The notes below the pieces were generated by a model. That model searched no databases, was not told the DNA's origin, and was given only the letters and a program-made list of their open reading frames with translations. Below, piece by piece: positions 55,257 to 63,681 of a stretch of DNA of 64,000 nucleotides. The position numbers and the translations under genes were made by a program. Within the stretch, counting starts at the first letter, position 1. Each line of letters starts with the position of its first letter. Source of the stretch: TMP-7 sp038212445 (GTDB lineage Bacteria; Acidobacteriota; Terriglobia; Bryobacterales; Bryobacteraceae); the NCBI GenBank assembly GCA_038212445.1, contig JBBQUM010000005.1, positions 186,001 through 250,000 on the forward strand, in the 5' to 3' direction.

Positions 55257-56672
55257 GTGTTCAGCCGTCACAATCGAAAAGTTCGGGTACTCTTCGCTTT
55301 ATCCGACGTATTGTTGACCGCTATCGCATTCGAAGCCGCCTACCAGACCCGCTACCGGCTGAGCATGCTGCAGCACGATTTCTTCCTCGACATACCGCGC
55401 AAGGCCCTCCTGCTGGGCTATTCAGTGGTGATCTGGGTGGCACTGGGCTACTGGTTCACGCTCTACGACAAGCTGGATTCGGCCCATCCCCGCATCATCC
55501 TGCGCGACACATTCCGCCAGTGTTTCATTGGATTCGTGGCGGTGATTGTCTTTGAATTCTTTCTGCGCCTCGATTTAAGCCGCTTCTTTCTCGGTCTATT
55601 CGCCTTTTACGCCTGGATCCTGCTGTGCCTTTTCCGAATGCAGGCCGGCAGCATTGTCGGACTCATACGCCGCGAGTTCGGCTCTCTCCATTACGTCATG
55701 GTGGTGGGCTTCGGCGAGCGCGCGCGGCACTTAGGAGAAGCGCTCGAGGCGTCGCGACACTACGGCATCCGTCTTATCGGCTTTCTTGCCGACGAGCCCG
55801 GTGCGCCAGATCAAATCAAGCTCAAGGCCGACTATCCGGTAAATTCGCTCGTCGTGCTGCCCGACCTGCTCGAGCAGAACGTGATCGATGAAATCATCTT
55901 CGCCGTCGACAGCAGCCGCCTTGCCGACCTTGAGGAAACCTTCCTCGCCTGCGAAGAAGAAGGCGTCCGCACGCGCGTCGCCGTGGACTTCTTCCCGCAT
56001 GTCAACAGCGACGTCTACCTCGACCGTCTCGCCGAAACACCGCTACTCACCTTCTCGGCGGCGCCTCACGATGAGATCAAGCTTTTCCTCAAACGCATCA
56101 CCGACATCTTCCTGGCCGTTGTAGCCCTCACGCTGTCCACGCCTTTCATGCTTCTGATCGCAGCGCTGATCCGGCTCACGTCGCCCGGTCCGGCGATCTT
56201 CCGGCAGGTCCGGTGCGGCCTCAACGGACGCCGTTTCGTCTTCTATAAATTCCGCTCGATGTGTGAAAACGCAGATGAGCTGAAATCAGAACTCCAGTAC
56301 CTAAACGAGAAGGAACTCGCCTTCAAGATCTCAAACGATCCGCGGTTAACGCCTTTGGGCAAGTGGCTGCGGAAATTTTCAGTGGATGAGTGGCCGCAAC
56401 TGTGGAACGTGCTCAAGGGCGACATGTCGCTGGTGGGTCCGCGACCGGCTGTGCCGGAAGAAGTGGAACAATATAAGCGCTGGCAGCGGAGACGGCTCCG
56501 CATGCGCCCCGGGCTTACCTGCCTCTGGGCGCTGGCCGGACGTGACAGGTTGGACTTCGAAACCTGGATGAAGTTGGATATGCAGTACATCGACAATTGG
56601 TCGCTCGCGCTTGACTGGAAAATTATCGTCCAAACCATACCGCGCGTGCTGACCGGCAGAGGAGCGCATTAA
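55257..56672 (+). CDS. Polyprenyl glycosylphosphotransferase (WcaJ/UDP-glucose transferase-like)
   Basis: A 471-residue membrane enzyme that transfers a sugar-1-phosphate to undecaprenyl phosphate to begin exopolysaccharide or O-antigen synthesis. It has four N-terminal helices (residues about 10-120), a CoA-binding-like Rossmann domain (VMVVGFGERARHLGEALEAS), and the catalytic C-terminal half with KRITDIFLAVVALTLSTPFM, FYKFRSM, the DEWPQLWNVLKGDMSLVGPR motif and RPGLTCLWALAGR. The start is GTG. A two-residue gap separates it from pyrE. Confidence 0.92.
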   Translation: MFSRHNRKVRVLFALSDVLLTAIAFEAAYQTRYRLSMLQHDFFLDIPRKALLLGYSVVIWVALGYWFTLYDKLDSAHPRIILRDTFRQCFIGFVAVIVFEFFLRLDLSRFFLGLFAFYAWILLCLFRMQAGSIVGLIRREFGSLHYVMVVGFGERARHLGEALEASRHYGIRLIGFLADEPGAPDQIKLKADYPVNSLVVLPDLLEQNVIDEIIFAVDSSRLADLEETFLACEEEGVRTRVAVDFFPHVNSDVYLDRLAETPLLTFSAAPHDEIKLFLKRITDIFLAVVALTLSTPFMLLIAALIRLTSPGPAIFRQVRCGLNGRRFVFYKFRSMCENADELKSELQYLNEKELAFKISNDPRLTPLGKWLRKFSVDEWPQLWNVLKGDMSLVGPRPAVPEEVEQYKRWQRRRLRMRPGLTCLWALAGRDRLDFETWMKLDMQYIDNWSLALDWKIIVQTIPRVLTGRGAH

Positions 56673-56676
56673 TCAT

Positions 56677-57300
56677 ATGCATCTCGTACCGACCCAAGAT
56701 GAGGTCGTCGATCTGTTGCGCAGAACAGGCGCACTTCGCGACGGACACTTCGAATACTCGACGGGTCTCCATTCAAACGAATATCTTCAAGTACCGCTGG
56801 CCATGCGGTATCACCAGCACGCGCGCACGCTCAGCGTTGCCCTGAGCCGCCTGGTGCGCGCGAATACTGAAATTCGCGCCGGTATCAATGAACTGTCAAT
56901 CGTGGCGCCCGCCACCGGCGGACTGCCGGTAGCTTTCGGTGTCTGCGAAGCGCTGCGCGCCCATCAGGTCTATTGGGCCGAACGCGAGCATGATGGCGAA
57001 GCCCTGCGCTTTCGACAGTACCTCGACGTCAAGCCAGGCGAGCAAGTACTGCTGGTGGACGACATTTTGCGCAGTGGCAAGAAGCTGTCCGAATTGAAAA
57101 AGCTGGTGGAAGCCAAAGGCGGCATAGTGGTCGGCTTAGGCGTGATCGTCTATCAGCCCACACCTGAAACCATCGACTTCAGGCCGCTGCCGTTCTACTA
57201 CCTGGCCAAACTCGACGCCAGTTACTATCAGGACACTCCCAATTGCGAGCTCTGCAAAAAAGGCACTCCGATTGAGAAGGTAGGAGGCCTGAGCCTTTGA
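56677..57300 (+). CDS. pyrE: Orotate phosphoribosyltransferase (PyrE-like)
   Basis: A 207-residue PRTase that makes OMP from orotate and PRPP. The PRPP loop is LLVDDILRSGKKLSEL at about residues 124-139, close to the family's VxDVxTTGGS but with ILRSGKK. The N-terminal FEYSTGLHSNEYLQVPLAM is the usual orotate-family opening. Because of the altered loop a relaxed-specificity PRTase cannot be excluded. It ends in a TTGA overlap with the next gene. Confidence 0.78.
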   Translation: MHLVPTQDEVVDLLRRTGALRDGHFEYSTGLHSNEYLQVPLAMRYHQHARTLSVALSRLVRANTEIRAGINELSIVAPATGGLPVAFGVCEALRAHQVYWAEREHDGEALRFRQYLDVKPGEQVLLVDDILRSGKKLSELKKLVEAKGGIVVGLGVIVYQPTPETIDFRPLPFYYLAKLDASYYQDTPNCELCKKGTPIEKVGGLSL

Positions 57301-58646
57301 TTTTGCGGTTGGCCGCGGCGGCGGTGCTACTCGCGTCTCTCGCTTCGGCGCAGCGCGTGGAGTTTCGCGCCGGCGCGGCCAGCCTCGATATCACCCCCGA
57401 CGGCGCTATCTGGCTTTCGGGCTATGCAGCACGCACCCACCCGTCGACAGGCGTACTGGCCCCGCTCTCCGCTAAGGCGCTCGCCTTTGAGGACTCGCGG
57501 AAGCACCGCGCCGTCATCGTCACCACCGATCTCATCGGCCTTCCGCGCTCGATTACCGACGCCGTCTCAGCGCGCCTCGCTCAGCAGCAGGGCCTCGAGC
57601 GTGCACAGGTGCTGTTCAATTCGTCGCACACCCACACCGGTCCTGTTGTCCGGGGCAATCTGTCGGCGATGTACAATCTCAGCGCCGGGGACGCAGAGCG
57701 CGTCAACGAGTACTCACGCGTCCTCACTGAAAAGCTGTATCAGGTGGTAGTGGGAGCCATCGCGAACCTCGCGCCAGCCACCGTCTCGCTGGGCTCCGCC
57801 GAAGCGCCGTTTGCGATGAATCGACGCACGAAGGTAGACGGCGTGTACCGGATCTCGGATAATCCCGAGGGTCCCGTGGACCACTCCGTTCCTGTCATTC
57901 GCGTGCTCGACGCATCCGGCAAATTGAAAGCAGTACTGTTCGGGTACGCCTGCCACAACACGACGCTCACCGCGGAGAACTACGAGATCAGCGCCGACTA
58001 CGCAGGTTTTGCGCAGCAGGAAATCGAAGCGGCGCACCCGGGCGCGATCGCGCTGTTCCTCCAACTCTGCGCGGGCGACCAGAATCCCACTCCGCGCGGC
58101 ACGCCGGACCATGCGCGTCAGCACGGCAAGGAACTGGCTTCAGCCGTGGATGCGGCCCTGGCCGGAAAACTGGAGCCCCTCAAGGGTGAACTGCGCTCGT
58201 CGCTCGAAGTCACCGAACTCAACTTCGCTCTCCACACCCGCGACCAGTTCGAAGAAGATCTGAAGAGCAGGAACCCGTTCGTGGTGACGCGTGCGCGCCA
58301 GATGCTGAAGGCGTACGACGAAGGCCATCCCATCCGGCGCACGCCCTATCCAGTGCAGGCGATCCGTTTCGGCAATGGACCGGCGATCCTTGCGCTTGGC
58401 GGCGAAGTCGTCATCGATTACGACCAGCGCGTGAAGCGCGAATTCCCCAATGCGCAGTTGATCGTCGCCGGATATTCGAATGACGTCATGTGCTACATCC
58501 CCTCCAAACGCGTACTCAAGGAAGGCGGCTATGAGGCCAATGAAAGCATGATCTACTACGGCATGCCCGGTCCCTTCTCAGACGACGTGGAAGACCGTGT
58601 GTTCGACACCATCCGCAAAGTCCTGAAACGTGTGGGAGTGAAATAA
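57297..58646 (+). CDS. Neutral ceramidase-like protein
   Basis: A 449-residue secreted protein of the neutral/alkaline ceramidase family, with a TTG start (TTGA overlap with pyrE) and signal ILRLAAAAVLLASLASAQ. The N-terminal domain has the ceramidase-like NSSHTHTGPVVRG and HNTTLTAENYEISADYAGF, with QLCAGDQNP near the zinc-binding region. Most acidobacterial members are of unknown substrate; amide hydrolysis of a lipid is inferred. It overlaps RidA by one base (TAATG). Confidence 0.85.
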   Translation: MILRLAAAAVLLASLASAQRVEFRAGAASLDITPDGAIWLSGYAARTHPSTGVLAPLSAKALAFEDSRKHRAVIVTTDLIGLPRSITDAVSARLAQQQGLERAQVLFNSSHTHTGPVVRGNLSAMYNLSAGDAERVNEYSRVLTEKLYQVVVGAIANLAPATVSLGSAEAPFAMNRRTKVDGVYRISDNPEGPVDHSVPVIRVLDASGKLKAVLFGYACHNTTLTAENYEISADYAGFAQQEIEAAHPGAIALFLQLCAGDQNPTPRGTPDHARQHGKELASAVDAALAGKLEPLKGELRSSLEVTELNFALHTRDQFEEDLKSRNPFVVTRARQMLKAYDEGHPIRRTPYPVQAIRFGNGPAILALGGEVVIDYDQRVKREFPNAQLIVAGYSNDVMCYIPSKRVLKEGGYEANESMIYYGMPGPFSDDVEDRVFDTIRKVLKRVGVK

Positions 58647-59035
58647 TGGCGCGCCAGATCTACTCGACGAACACCCCGTGGGAACCCGTGGTCGGCTACT
58701 CGCGCGCGGTCCGGACCGGCAATCAGATCTTCGTCACCGGAACCACGGCCACCAACGAGCGCGGCGAGACGGTAGGCGCGGGCGATGCGTATGCGCAGGC
58801 AGTCCAGGCGCTCCGCAATATCGAGAGCGTACTCAAGCGCGCCGGAGCGGAGATGCGCCACGTGGTCCGCACGCGCATGTTCGTCACCGACATCTCGCGC
58901 TGGCAGGAAATCGGGAAGGCGCATAACGAGTTTTTCCACGACATCCGCCCGGCCACTACCATGGTGGAAGTGAGCCGCCTGATTGACGCAGACATGCTTG
59001 TAGAGATTGAAGCCGACGCCGTCATCGACGACTAG
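58646..59035 (+). CDS. RidA-family enamine/imine deaminase
   Basis: A 129-residue trimeric RidA/YjgF protein. The pattern YSRAVRTGNQIFVTGTTATN, AGDAYAQAVQALRNIESVL, HVVRTRMFVTDISRW and the C-terminal ADMLVEIEADAVI is characteristic, and the Arg105-like residue in VRTRMF is kept. It hydrolyses reactive enamines from PLP enzymes. It shares one base with the ceramidase stop and ends in a 4-base overlap with the convergent hpnI. Confidence 0.9.
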   Translation: MARQIYSTNTPWEPVVGYSRAVRTGNQIFVTGTTATNERGETVGAGDAYAQAVQALRNIESVLKRAGAEMRHVVRTRMFVTDISRWQEIGKAHNEFFHDIRPATTMVEVSRLIDADMLVEIEADAVIDD

Positions 59036-60123
59036 ATCCGGCTGATTCTGCCGTCCTTATCCAGTCGCAACCGCACGCCGCCCCAGTCAACCGTATTGCC
59101 AAACAAGCCGGCCACCCACACCGCCACGCCGAACAGATCGCGCACCGGGACCAGCCACAGCAGTTTCAAGACGTCTGGACTGCGCAGCACCAGCCATCCC
59201 GCGGCCAGCGCCATCGACATCCGCGCCGCCACGATCGCGAGCGCCGCGCCAGGATAGCCGGCGGCCAGCGCCACCACCGCCCACAGCGTTGCGAACGTCA
59301 CCGGGAGTCCCAGGTAGCCGCCGAAGCGCGACACGCGTATCGTACGCGCCCAGCGCACCTGGTGCCGCCACACCGCACCCCACGAGTCTCCCGCCAGATG
59401 CGTCTCCACCATCACCTCCGAGAGCACGCACTTGAGCCCGAGAGCGTGTATGCGATGCCCGATCTGGTAATCATCGGCGAGGTAATCGGCGACGGCTTCA
59501 AAGCCGCCAATGCGCTCAAGGTCCCCCCGCCGGAACGCCAGCGTCGACCCCAACGCAAATTCGTCCACTCCAACAAACGGCGCAAGCATGGTGCTCGGCG
59601 CGAAGTCGGTGGACACTCCCAACGCTTCAAAGCGTCCCGCAAACTTCTCTGAGCGAGCGCGGTAGACGCACGTTACCAGACCCACCCCAGGGTCGGCCAG
59701 CGGAGCCGTCACGCGGCGCAGATACTCGTCCGGCACGAGAATGTCGGCGTCGCTCACGATCAGGATTTCCCCTTTGGCCTCGCGCGCGAGATCGATGAGC
59801 GTGCCTACTTTGCCGTTGGGCGCCTGCGTGGTGGTGTCGATCAAGCGTATATTGGGGAACTCGCGCGCCAACCGCGCCACCAGGGGCTTCGCTGCATCCG
59901 ACGAATCGGAGAATCCGAACAACAGCTCGAACGAGGGAAACTCCTGGACGGCGTTCGACCGGATCGCGTCCTCAAAGCCATCCGACGCTCCCCGAACCGG
60001 CTTCAGGATGCTCACCGTCAACGGCAGTGCCGCCGGCAGTCCGCGTGAACGCATGCGCCACAGCGATGCTGCCATCGCCAGCCATTGATAGGCAATTGCG
60101 ACAGCCGCCAGGATGTAGATCAC
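59032..60123 (-). CDS. hpnI: Hopanoid glycosyltransferase HpnI
   Basis: A 363-residue membrane glycosyltransferase (GT2, ceramide-glucosyltransferase-like). It adds N-acetylglucosamine to bacteriohopanetetrol. A membrane helix at the N-terminus precedes VSILKPVRGASDGFEDAI, the DxD in IVSDADILVPDEYL, DEFALGSTLAFRR, and the Q(R/Q)RW-like HQVRWARTIRVSRF. Three more helices follow. The GTG start at 60123 forms a GTGA overlap with the second EamA gene's stop (60122-60120). Naming rests on length, motifs and the neighbouring hpnJ. Confidence 0.85.
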   Translation of the reverse strand: MIYILAAVAIAYQWLAMAASLWRMRSRGLPAALPLTVSILKPVRGASDGFEDAIRSNAVQEFPSFELLFGFSDSSDAAKPLVARLAREFPNIRLIDTTTQAPNGKVGTLIDLAREAKGEILIVSDADILVPDEYLRRVTAPLADPGVGLVTCVYRARSEKFAGRFEALGVSTDFAPSTMLAPFVGVDEFALGSTLAFRRGDLERIGGFEAVADYLADDYQIGHRIHALGLKCVLSEVMVETHLAGDSWGAVWRHQVRWARTIRVSRFGGYLGLPVTFATLWAVVALAAGYPGAALAIVAARMSMALAAGWLVLRSPDVLKLLWLVPVRDLFGVAVWVAGLFGNTVDWGGVRLRLDKDGRISRI

Positions 60124-60482
60124 TGGGCCAGTAGCGCGACGCCGAAAGCCACCAGGCACGCGCCCGCCCAGCGCATTCCCGTCACGCGTTCCTTCAACAC
60201 GATCTTCGCCAGTATGGTTTCAAGCACCACGCTGGCTGCGGTGGCCGGCACGGCGAAGCTCAAGTCCGCCACCGTCACCAGCTTCATGAATGCGAAGAAC
60301 GACACCGCCATGAAGCATACCGCAAGAATCAGGAATTTGCGGCTCGCGAGCGCCGCGATGTGCCGCCGAATCCCCGACGGCGCAAAGTCGCGAATCTCGC
60401 CGTGCCGCTTCATTTCCAGGCTCTGCAGCAGATCGCCCAGCACCGTGCAGCCCACCACCAGCGCCACCAGCAGCCAGGTCAT
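60120..60482 (-). CDS. EamA/SMR-type small membrane protein (ArnE/ArnF-like), second of a pair
   Basis: A 120-residue protein with four predicted helices, of the size of SMR or ArnE/ArnF half-flippases. It contains the family-typical AVPATAASVVLETILAKIVLKE and WAGACLVAFGVALL. It overlaps the first EamA gene by 4 bases (ATGA) and hpnI by 4 bases (GTGA). The paired design and the position between hpnJ and hpnI suggest a heterodimeric flippase for a hopanoid or its glycosylated intermediate; that role is inferred. Confidence 0.75.
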   Translation of the reverse strand: MTWLLVALVVGCTVLGDLLQSLEMKRHGEIRDFAPSGIRRHIAALASRKFLILAVCFMAVSFFAFMKLVTVADLSFAVPATAASVVLETILAKIVLKERVTGMRWAGACLVAFGVALLAQ

Positions 60483-60877
60483 TCGGTGGTCCTCACCGCC
60501 GTGCGTCCCACCAACGCGATGCCCGCCACAATCAGCAGCGTCCCTGCCCAGCGTTGCGTCGTGATTTGCTCATCAAGGAACCAGTGCCCGAATAGCGCCG
60601 ACAGCACGTAGCCGACTGCGGTCACCGGCAGCACATAGCTGAGGTCAGCCCAGCTCAGCAGCGTCATGCGCGACAGCAGCCACAGCACCAACAACAGCAC
60701 TCCGAGGCCAACCAAGGGATGAAAGATAGCGCGCACGTAGGAGAACGGCGAGAGTGCCAGTTCCCCGCCCCAGCGCTTGAGTCCGAGCGTGAGAAAGAGG
60801 TTGCCCAGCGCATTGCTGAGCACCACGATTACGGTAAAAATTCGGGTCTTGAGACGGATTCGTTCCGCGGAGTCCAT
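60479..60877 (-). CDS. EamA/SMR-type small membrane protein, first of a pair
   Basis: A 132-residue four-helix protein (IFTVIVVLSNALGNLFLTLG, LSYVLPVTAVGYVLSALFGH, WAGTLLIVAGIALVGR), a paralog of the next gene. ATG at 60877 is chosen because it lies 7 bases after the hpnJ stop; a start at 60910 would overlap hpnJ. The next gene overlaps it by 4 bases. Like ArnE and ArnF, the two proteins probably work as a dimer. Confidence 0.75.
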   Translation of the reverse strand: MDSAERIRLKTRIFTVIVVLSNALGNLFLTLGLKRWGGELALSPFSYVRAIFHPLVGLGVLLLVLWLLSRMTLLSWADLSYVLPVTAVGYVLSALFGHWFLDEQITTQRWAGTLLIVAGIALVGRTAVRTTE

Positions 60878-60884
60878 CGAACGG

Positions 60885-62345
60885 TCAGGCGCGCTCACCG
60901 GCCGGAACAACCGCGCCCGGCTTCTGATCCTTGATGAACTTCTTCCGCTTGTTGCGCAACGAGAGATACTCCCGCGCTTCCTTGTAGAGGCGCGGAACGT
61001 CGTTGTTCAGGACGGCTTTCTTGACGATGCGCCAGGCCTGCTTCGGACGGAAATAATACTCGTCGTAGAAGGTCTCCACCCACTGTACGAGTTCGCCGCG
61101 ATCCAGGCCCGGATGCACGACGTTGGGCAGCTGGTGGCCGCTCTCATCGGTCATGCCGTCAATGACGATCAGGTCGTTCTTCTTCGCCCAGTCGAAGAAC
61201 TCGGTGCCCGGATAAGCGTGCGCGATCGACACCTGTATGGTCTCGACGTCCAGGCGTTTGGCAAAGTCGATGGTGGTGCGGACGCTGTCACGCGTCTCGC
61301 CAGGCAGCCCAATAATGAAATCCCCGTGGACCGTCAGTCCGAGCTTTGCGCAGTTCGCCGTAAAGCGCTCGGCCATGTCCACCGTCGCGCCCTTCTTGAT
61401 GTTCTTCAGGATTTGCGGATCGCCGGATTCATAGCCGACGATCAAAAGCCGGCAGCCCGAGTCCTTCATCGCCTTCAGCGTGTCGTAATCGGTGGTGACG
61501 CGCGACGTGCAACTCCAAGTCATGTTCAACGGCTTCAGCTTTTCGCACAGCTCAATGGTCCGCTGCTTGCGATAGTTGAACGTGTCGTCGTCAAAGAAGA
61601 TTTCCTTCAAGCCCGTGAAATTTTCGAGCGCCCACTTGCACTCGGCCACGATATCGTCGGACGAACGCAGGCGCCAGCGATGTCCTGAATGCGTCTGCGG
61701 CCACAGGCAGAAGGTGCACATCGCCGGACAGCCGCGCGACGTGTAAAGCGAGATGAACGGATTGAGCAGGAACGGTACGTTGTAGCGGCGGAAGTCCAGA
61801 TCGCGCTTGTAGACCTTGGTCACCCACGGCAACTCGTCCAGATTCTCGATGAAGCCGCCATCGGCGTTGCGCACGATGCTGCCATCAGCGCCGCGATAGC
61901 TCACGCCCGGCAGGTCCGCCAGCGGTGCGCCCTTGGCGTAGGAAACGATCTGGTGGTCGAACTCCTTGCCCACCACAAAGTCGATCACCGGATTCTCGAG
62001 CAGCACTTTCTCAGGCTCCACGGTCACCGGCGGTCCCACAAACACAACCTTCAGCGTGGGATTGGCTTCCTTCATTAATCCCGCGATCTTTACGTCCACG
62101 TGAAAGCCCGGGGTGGAAGTAAACAGAACGAGCAGCTCGAACTCTTTCCCCATCTCGACGGTCTGCTCAATCGAGACGCCGTGCGGCGGAGCGTCCACCA
62201 CCTTGCTGTCAGGCAGCATTCCGGCGGGGTAGCAGAGCCATACGGGATACCAGTAGGATTCGATCTCCCGCGAGGCCGGCCAGCGCGAACTGGCCCCTCC
62301 GTCAAACCCCTCGAACGACGGTGGATTGAGGAATAGAGTTCTCAT
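60885..62345 (-). CDS. hpnJ: Hopanoid radical SAM protein HpnJ
   Basis: A 486-residue radical SAM enzyme with an N-terminal B12-binding-like domain. The start MRTLFLNPPSFEGFDGGASS is very characteristic of HpnJ, which contracts the sugar of glucosaminyl-bacteriohopanetetrol to a cyclitol ether. The [4Fe-4S] cluster ligands are C206, C210 and C213 (SRGCPAMCTFCLWPQ). Other conserved pieces are GDFIIGLPGETRDSV and VSIAHAYPGTEFFDWAKK. It begins the operon hpnJ-EamA-EamA-hpnI. The 69 bases upstream contain no clear promoter. Confidence 0.93.
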   Translation of the reverse strand: MRTLFLNPPSFEGFDGGASSRWPASREIESYWYPVWLCYPAGMLPDSKVVDAPPHGVSIEQTVEMGKEFELLVLFTSTPGFHVDVKIAGLMKEANPTLKVVFVGPPVTVEPEKVLLENPVIDFVVGKEFDHQIVSYAKGAPLADLPGVSYRGADGSIVRNADGGFIENLDELPWVTKVYKRDLDFRRYNVPFLLNPFISLYTSRGCPAMCTFCLWPQTHSGHRWRLRSSDDIVAECKWALENFTGLKEIFFDDDTFNYRKQRTIELCEKLKPLNMTWSCTSRVTTDYDTLKAMKDSGCRLLIVGYESGDPQILKNIKKGATVDMAERFTANCAKLGLTVHGDFIIGLPGETRDSVRTTIDFAKRLDVETIQVSIAHAYPGTEFFDWAKKNDLIVIDGMTDESGHQLPNVVHPGLDRGELVQWVETFYDEYYFRPKQAWRIVKKAVLNNDVPRLYKEAREYLSLRNKRKKFIKDQKPGAVVPAGERA

Positions 62346-62414
62346 GTACTCTCTTGAGCTTAAGGTAGTGGGGCAACGAACTCAACTGCTTGGGGGCAGT
62401 CGGGACTACGGAAC

Positions 62415-63125
62415 CTAGTGAATCTCCGGCTCTAGAACATGCACCGGCTGAGGTTCCTGCTTGGCGACGTTCGTGAAATCAATGCTCATCTCGGCAGGTC
62501 CCCAGAGTCGCGTATCAACTGTACTTTGGATGTGCTTCGGGATCGAGATGCCGTCGACAATTTCGTATTTGCGGACAAACTCGATCTTCTTCAGGAAGAT
62601 GGAAGGGCTCTTTACAAACCGCCCCGACTCCCGCACCGGCAGGCAGGTCTGCGCATCCAGCCACAGTTCGCCCTTGAACAGTCCCACGCTCTTCTTCTTC
62701 GGCGAGAGCTGGAAAACATGCACCAGGTGACCGTCGTCGGCCGACATTCCCTTGTACTTGAATTTGTAGTTGTCGGGCGTGATAGCTAGTTGAGCCACGT
62801 CCTTGGTCTCGTTCTCCGCCTGCAGGTAACGGCCGATTACGTCCTTCTTAATCGTATTGTCACCGATGAAGCGAAGGCCGTTGTAGGTAATCTGCCCCAC
62901 CCGCGACACGCTGCGCAGTGCGTGAAAACGACCTGTTTTCTGCAGCTTAGGGAGCCGAGCGTCGATATCCATGTCCATCTGAAGACCGCGGAGAGCAGTA
63001 GGCTGCTTCTCAACGTAAGTCAGATAGCGGTTGAGGATCTCGCGTGTTTGCGGGTCCTCCCCCGGCACAGCAAACATCGCCGTCGCCGCCAAACCCAGTA
63101 ATATTACGAAACGACTAACCTTCAA
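62415..63125 (-). CDS. LolA-like outer-membrane lipoprotein-sorting protein
   Basis: A 236-residue secreted protein with signal MKVSRFVILLGLAATAMFAV. The body is a LolA/outer-membrane lipoprotein-sorting fold of antiparallel strands (GLRFIGDNTIKKDVIGRYLQ, YKFKYKGMSADDGHLVHVFQ, GELWLDAQTCLPVRESGRF). Related proteins bind lipidated or hydrophobic molecules in the periplasm. It lies upstream of hpnJ on the same strand (a 69-base gap), so a link with hopanoid traffic is possible but unproven. Confidence 0.7.
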   Translation of the reverse strand: MKVSRFVILLGLAATAMFAVPGEDPQTREILNRYLTYVEKQPTALRGLQMDMDIDARLPKLQKTGRFHALRSVSRVGQITYNGLRFIGDNTIKKDVIGRYLQAENETKDVAQLAITPDNYKFKYKGMSADDGHLVHVFQLSPKKKSVGLFKGELWLDAQTCLPVRESGRFVKSPSIFLKKIEFVRKYEIVDGISIPKHIQSTVDTRLWGPAEMSIDFTNVAKQEPQPVHVLEPEIH

Positions 63126-63265
63126 AGAATAATCCTTAATCTACGACTAGTACTTAACACTCTAGCAAGTCCGTTACAGTCGCCGCAAACGGCTCTCCCG
63201 TCGTCTTGCCTTGTTAGATGCTCGCTCGCACAGTAGGGATACGAATCAAATCGACCCCTAGATCC

Positions 63266-63664
63266 TCAGACCGAAGCTTTTTTCGCCGCCAGCCGCGTCG
63301 CGAATTTCGACACTTGTACGACAAACCGTTCGTGGGTTCCCTCGGAGATCTTCTCCTTCTCATCGAACGCTTCCACCCGAAACTTGATGCGCTTACCGTC
63401 TACCTCCACCACTTCGCTGTGAAAAGTAACCTGCATCCCCATTGGAGTGGCCGCCAGATGCCGGATCGACACCTCCGTCCCGACGGTGTCCGACCCCGCC
63501 TCCAGGTACGGCTTCACCGAGTTGCGCGCCGTCATCTCCAGCAGCATGATGAGCCACGGCGTACCCAGCACGCGCGCCTCCTCCTGCCCCATGAAATCGA
63601 TGGCGATCTCGGGCGTGACCAGCGTCTTGTGTTCACCCCGGAGTCCGGGAGCAAGTGCCGCCAT
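63266..63664 (-). CDS. Hotdog-fold thioesterase (FlK-like)
   Basis: A 132-residue hotdog-fold protein of the fluoroacetyl-CoA thioesterase-like type. Characteristic segments are VTPEIAIDFMGQEEARVLGT, LIMLLEMTARNSVKPYLEAG, TVGTEVSIRHLAATPMG and VTFHSEVVEVDGKRIKF. ATG at 63664 with GGAGG a few bases upstream is preferred to the longer form. The physiological substrate is unknown. Between it and the LolA-like gene (63126-63265) I see nothing identifiable. Confidence 0.88.
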   Translation of the reverse strand: MAALAPGLRGEHKTLVTPEIAIDFMGQEEARVLGTPWLIMLLEMTARNSVKPYLEAGSDTVGTEVSIRHLAATPMGMQVTFHSEVVEVDGKRIKFRVEAFDEKEKISEGTHERFVVQVSKFATRLAAKKASV

Positions 63665-63681
63665 TCTTGAATCCTCCAAAC

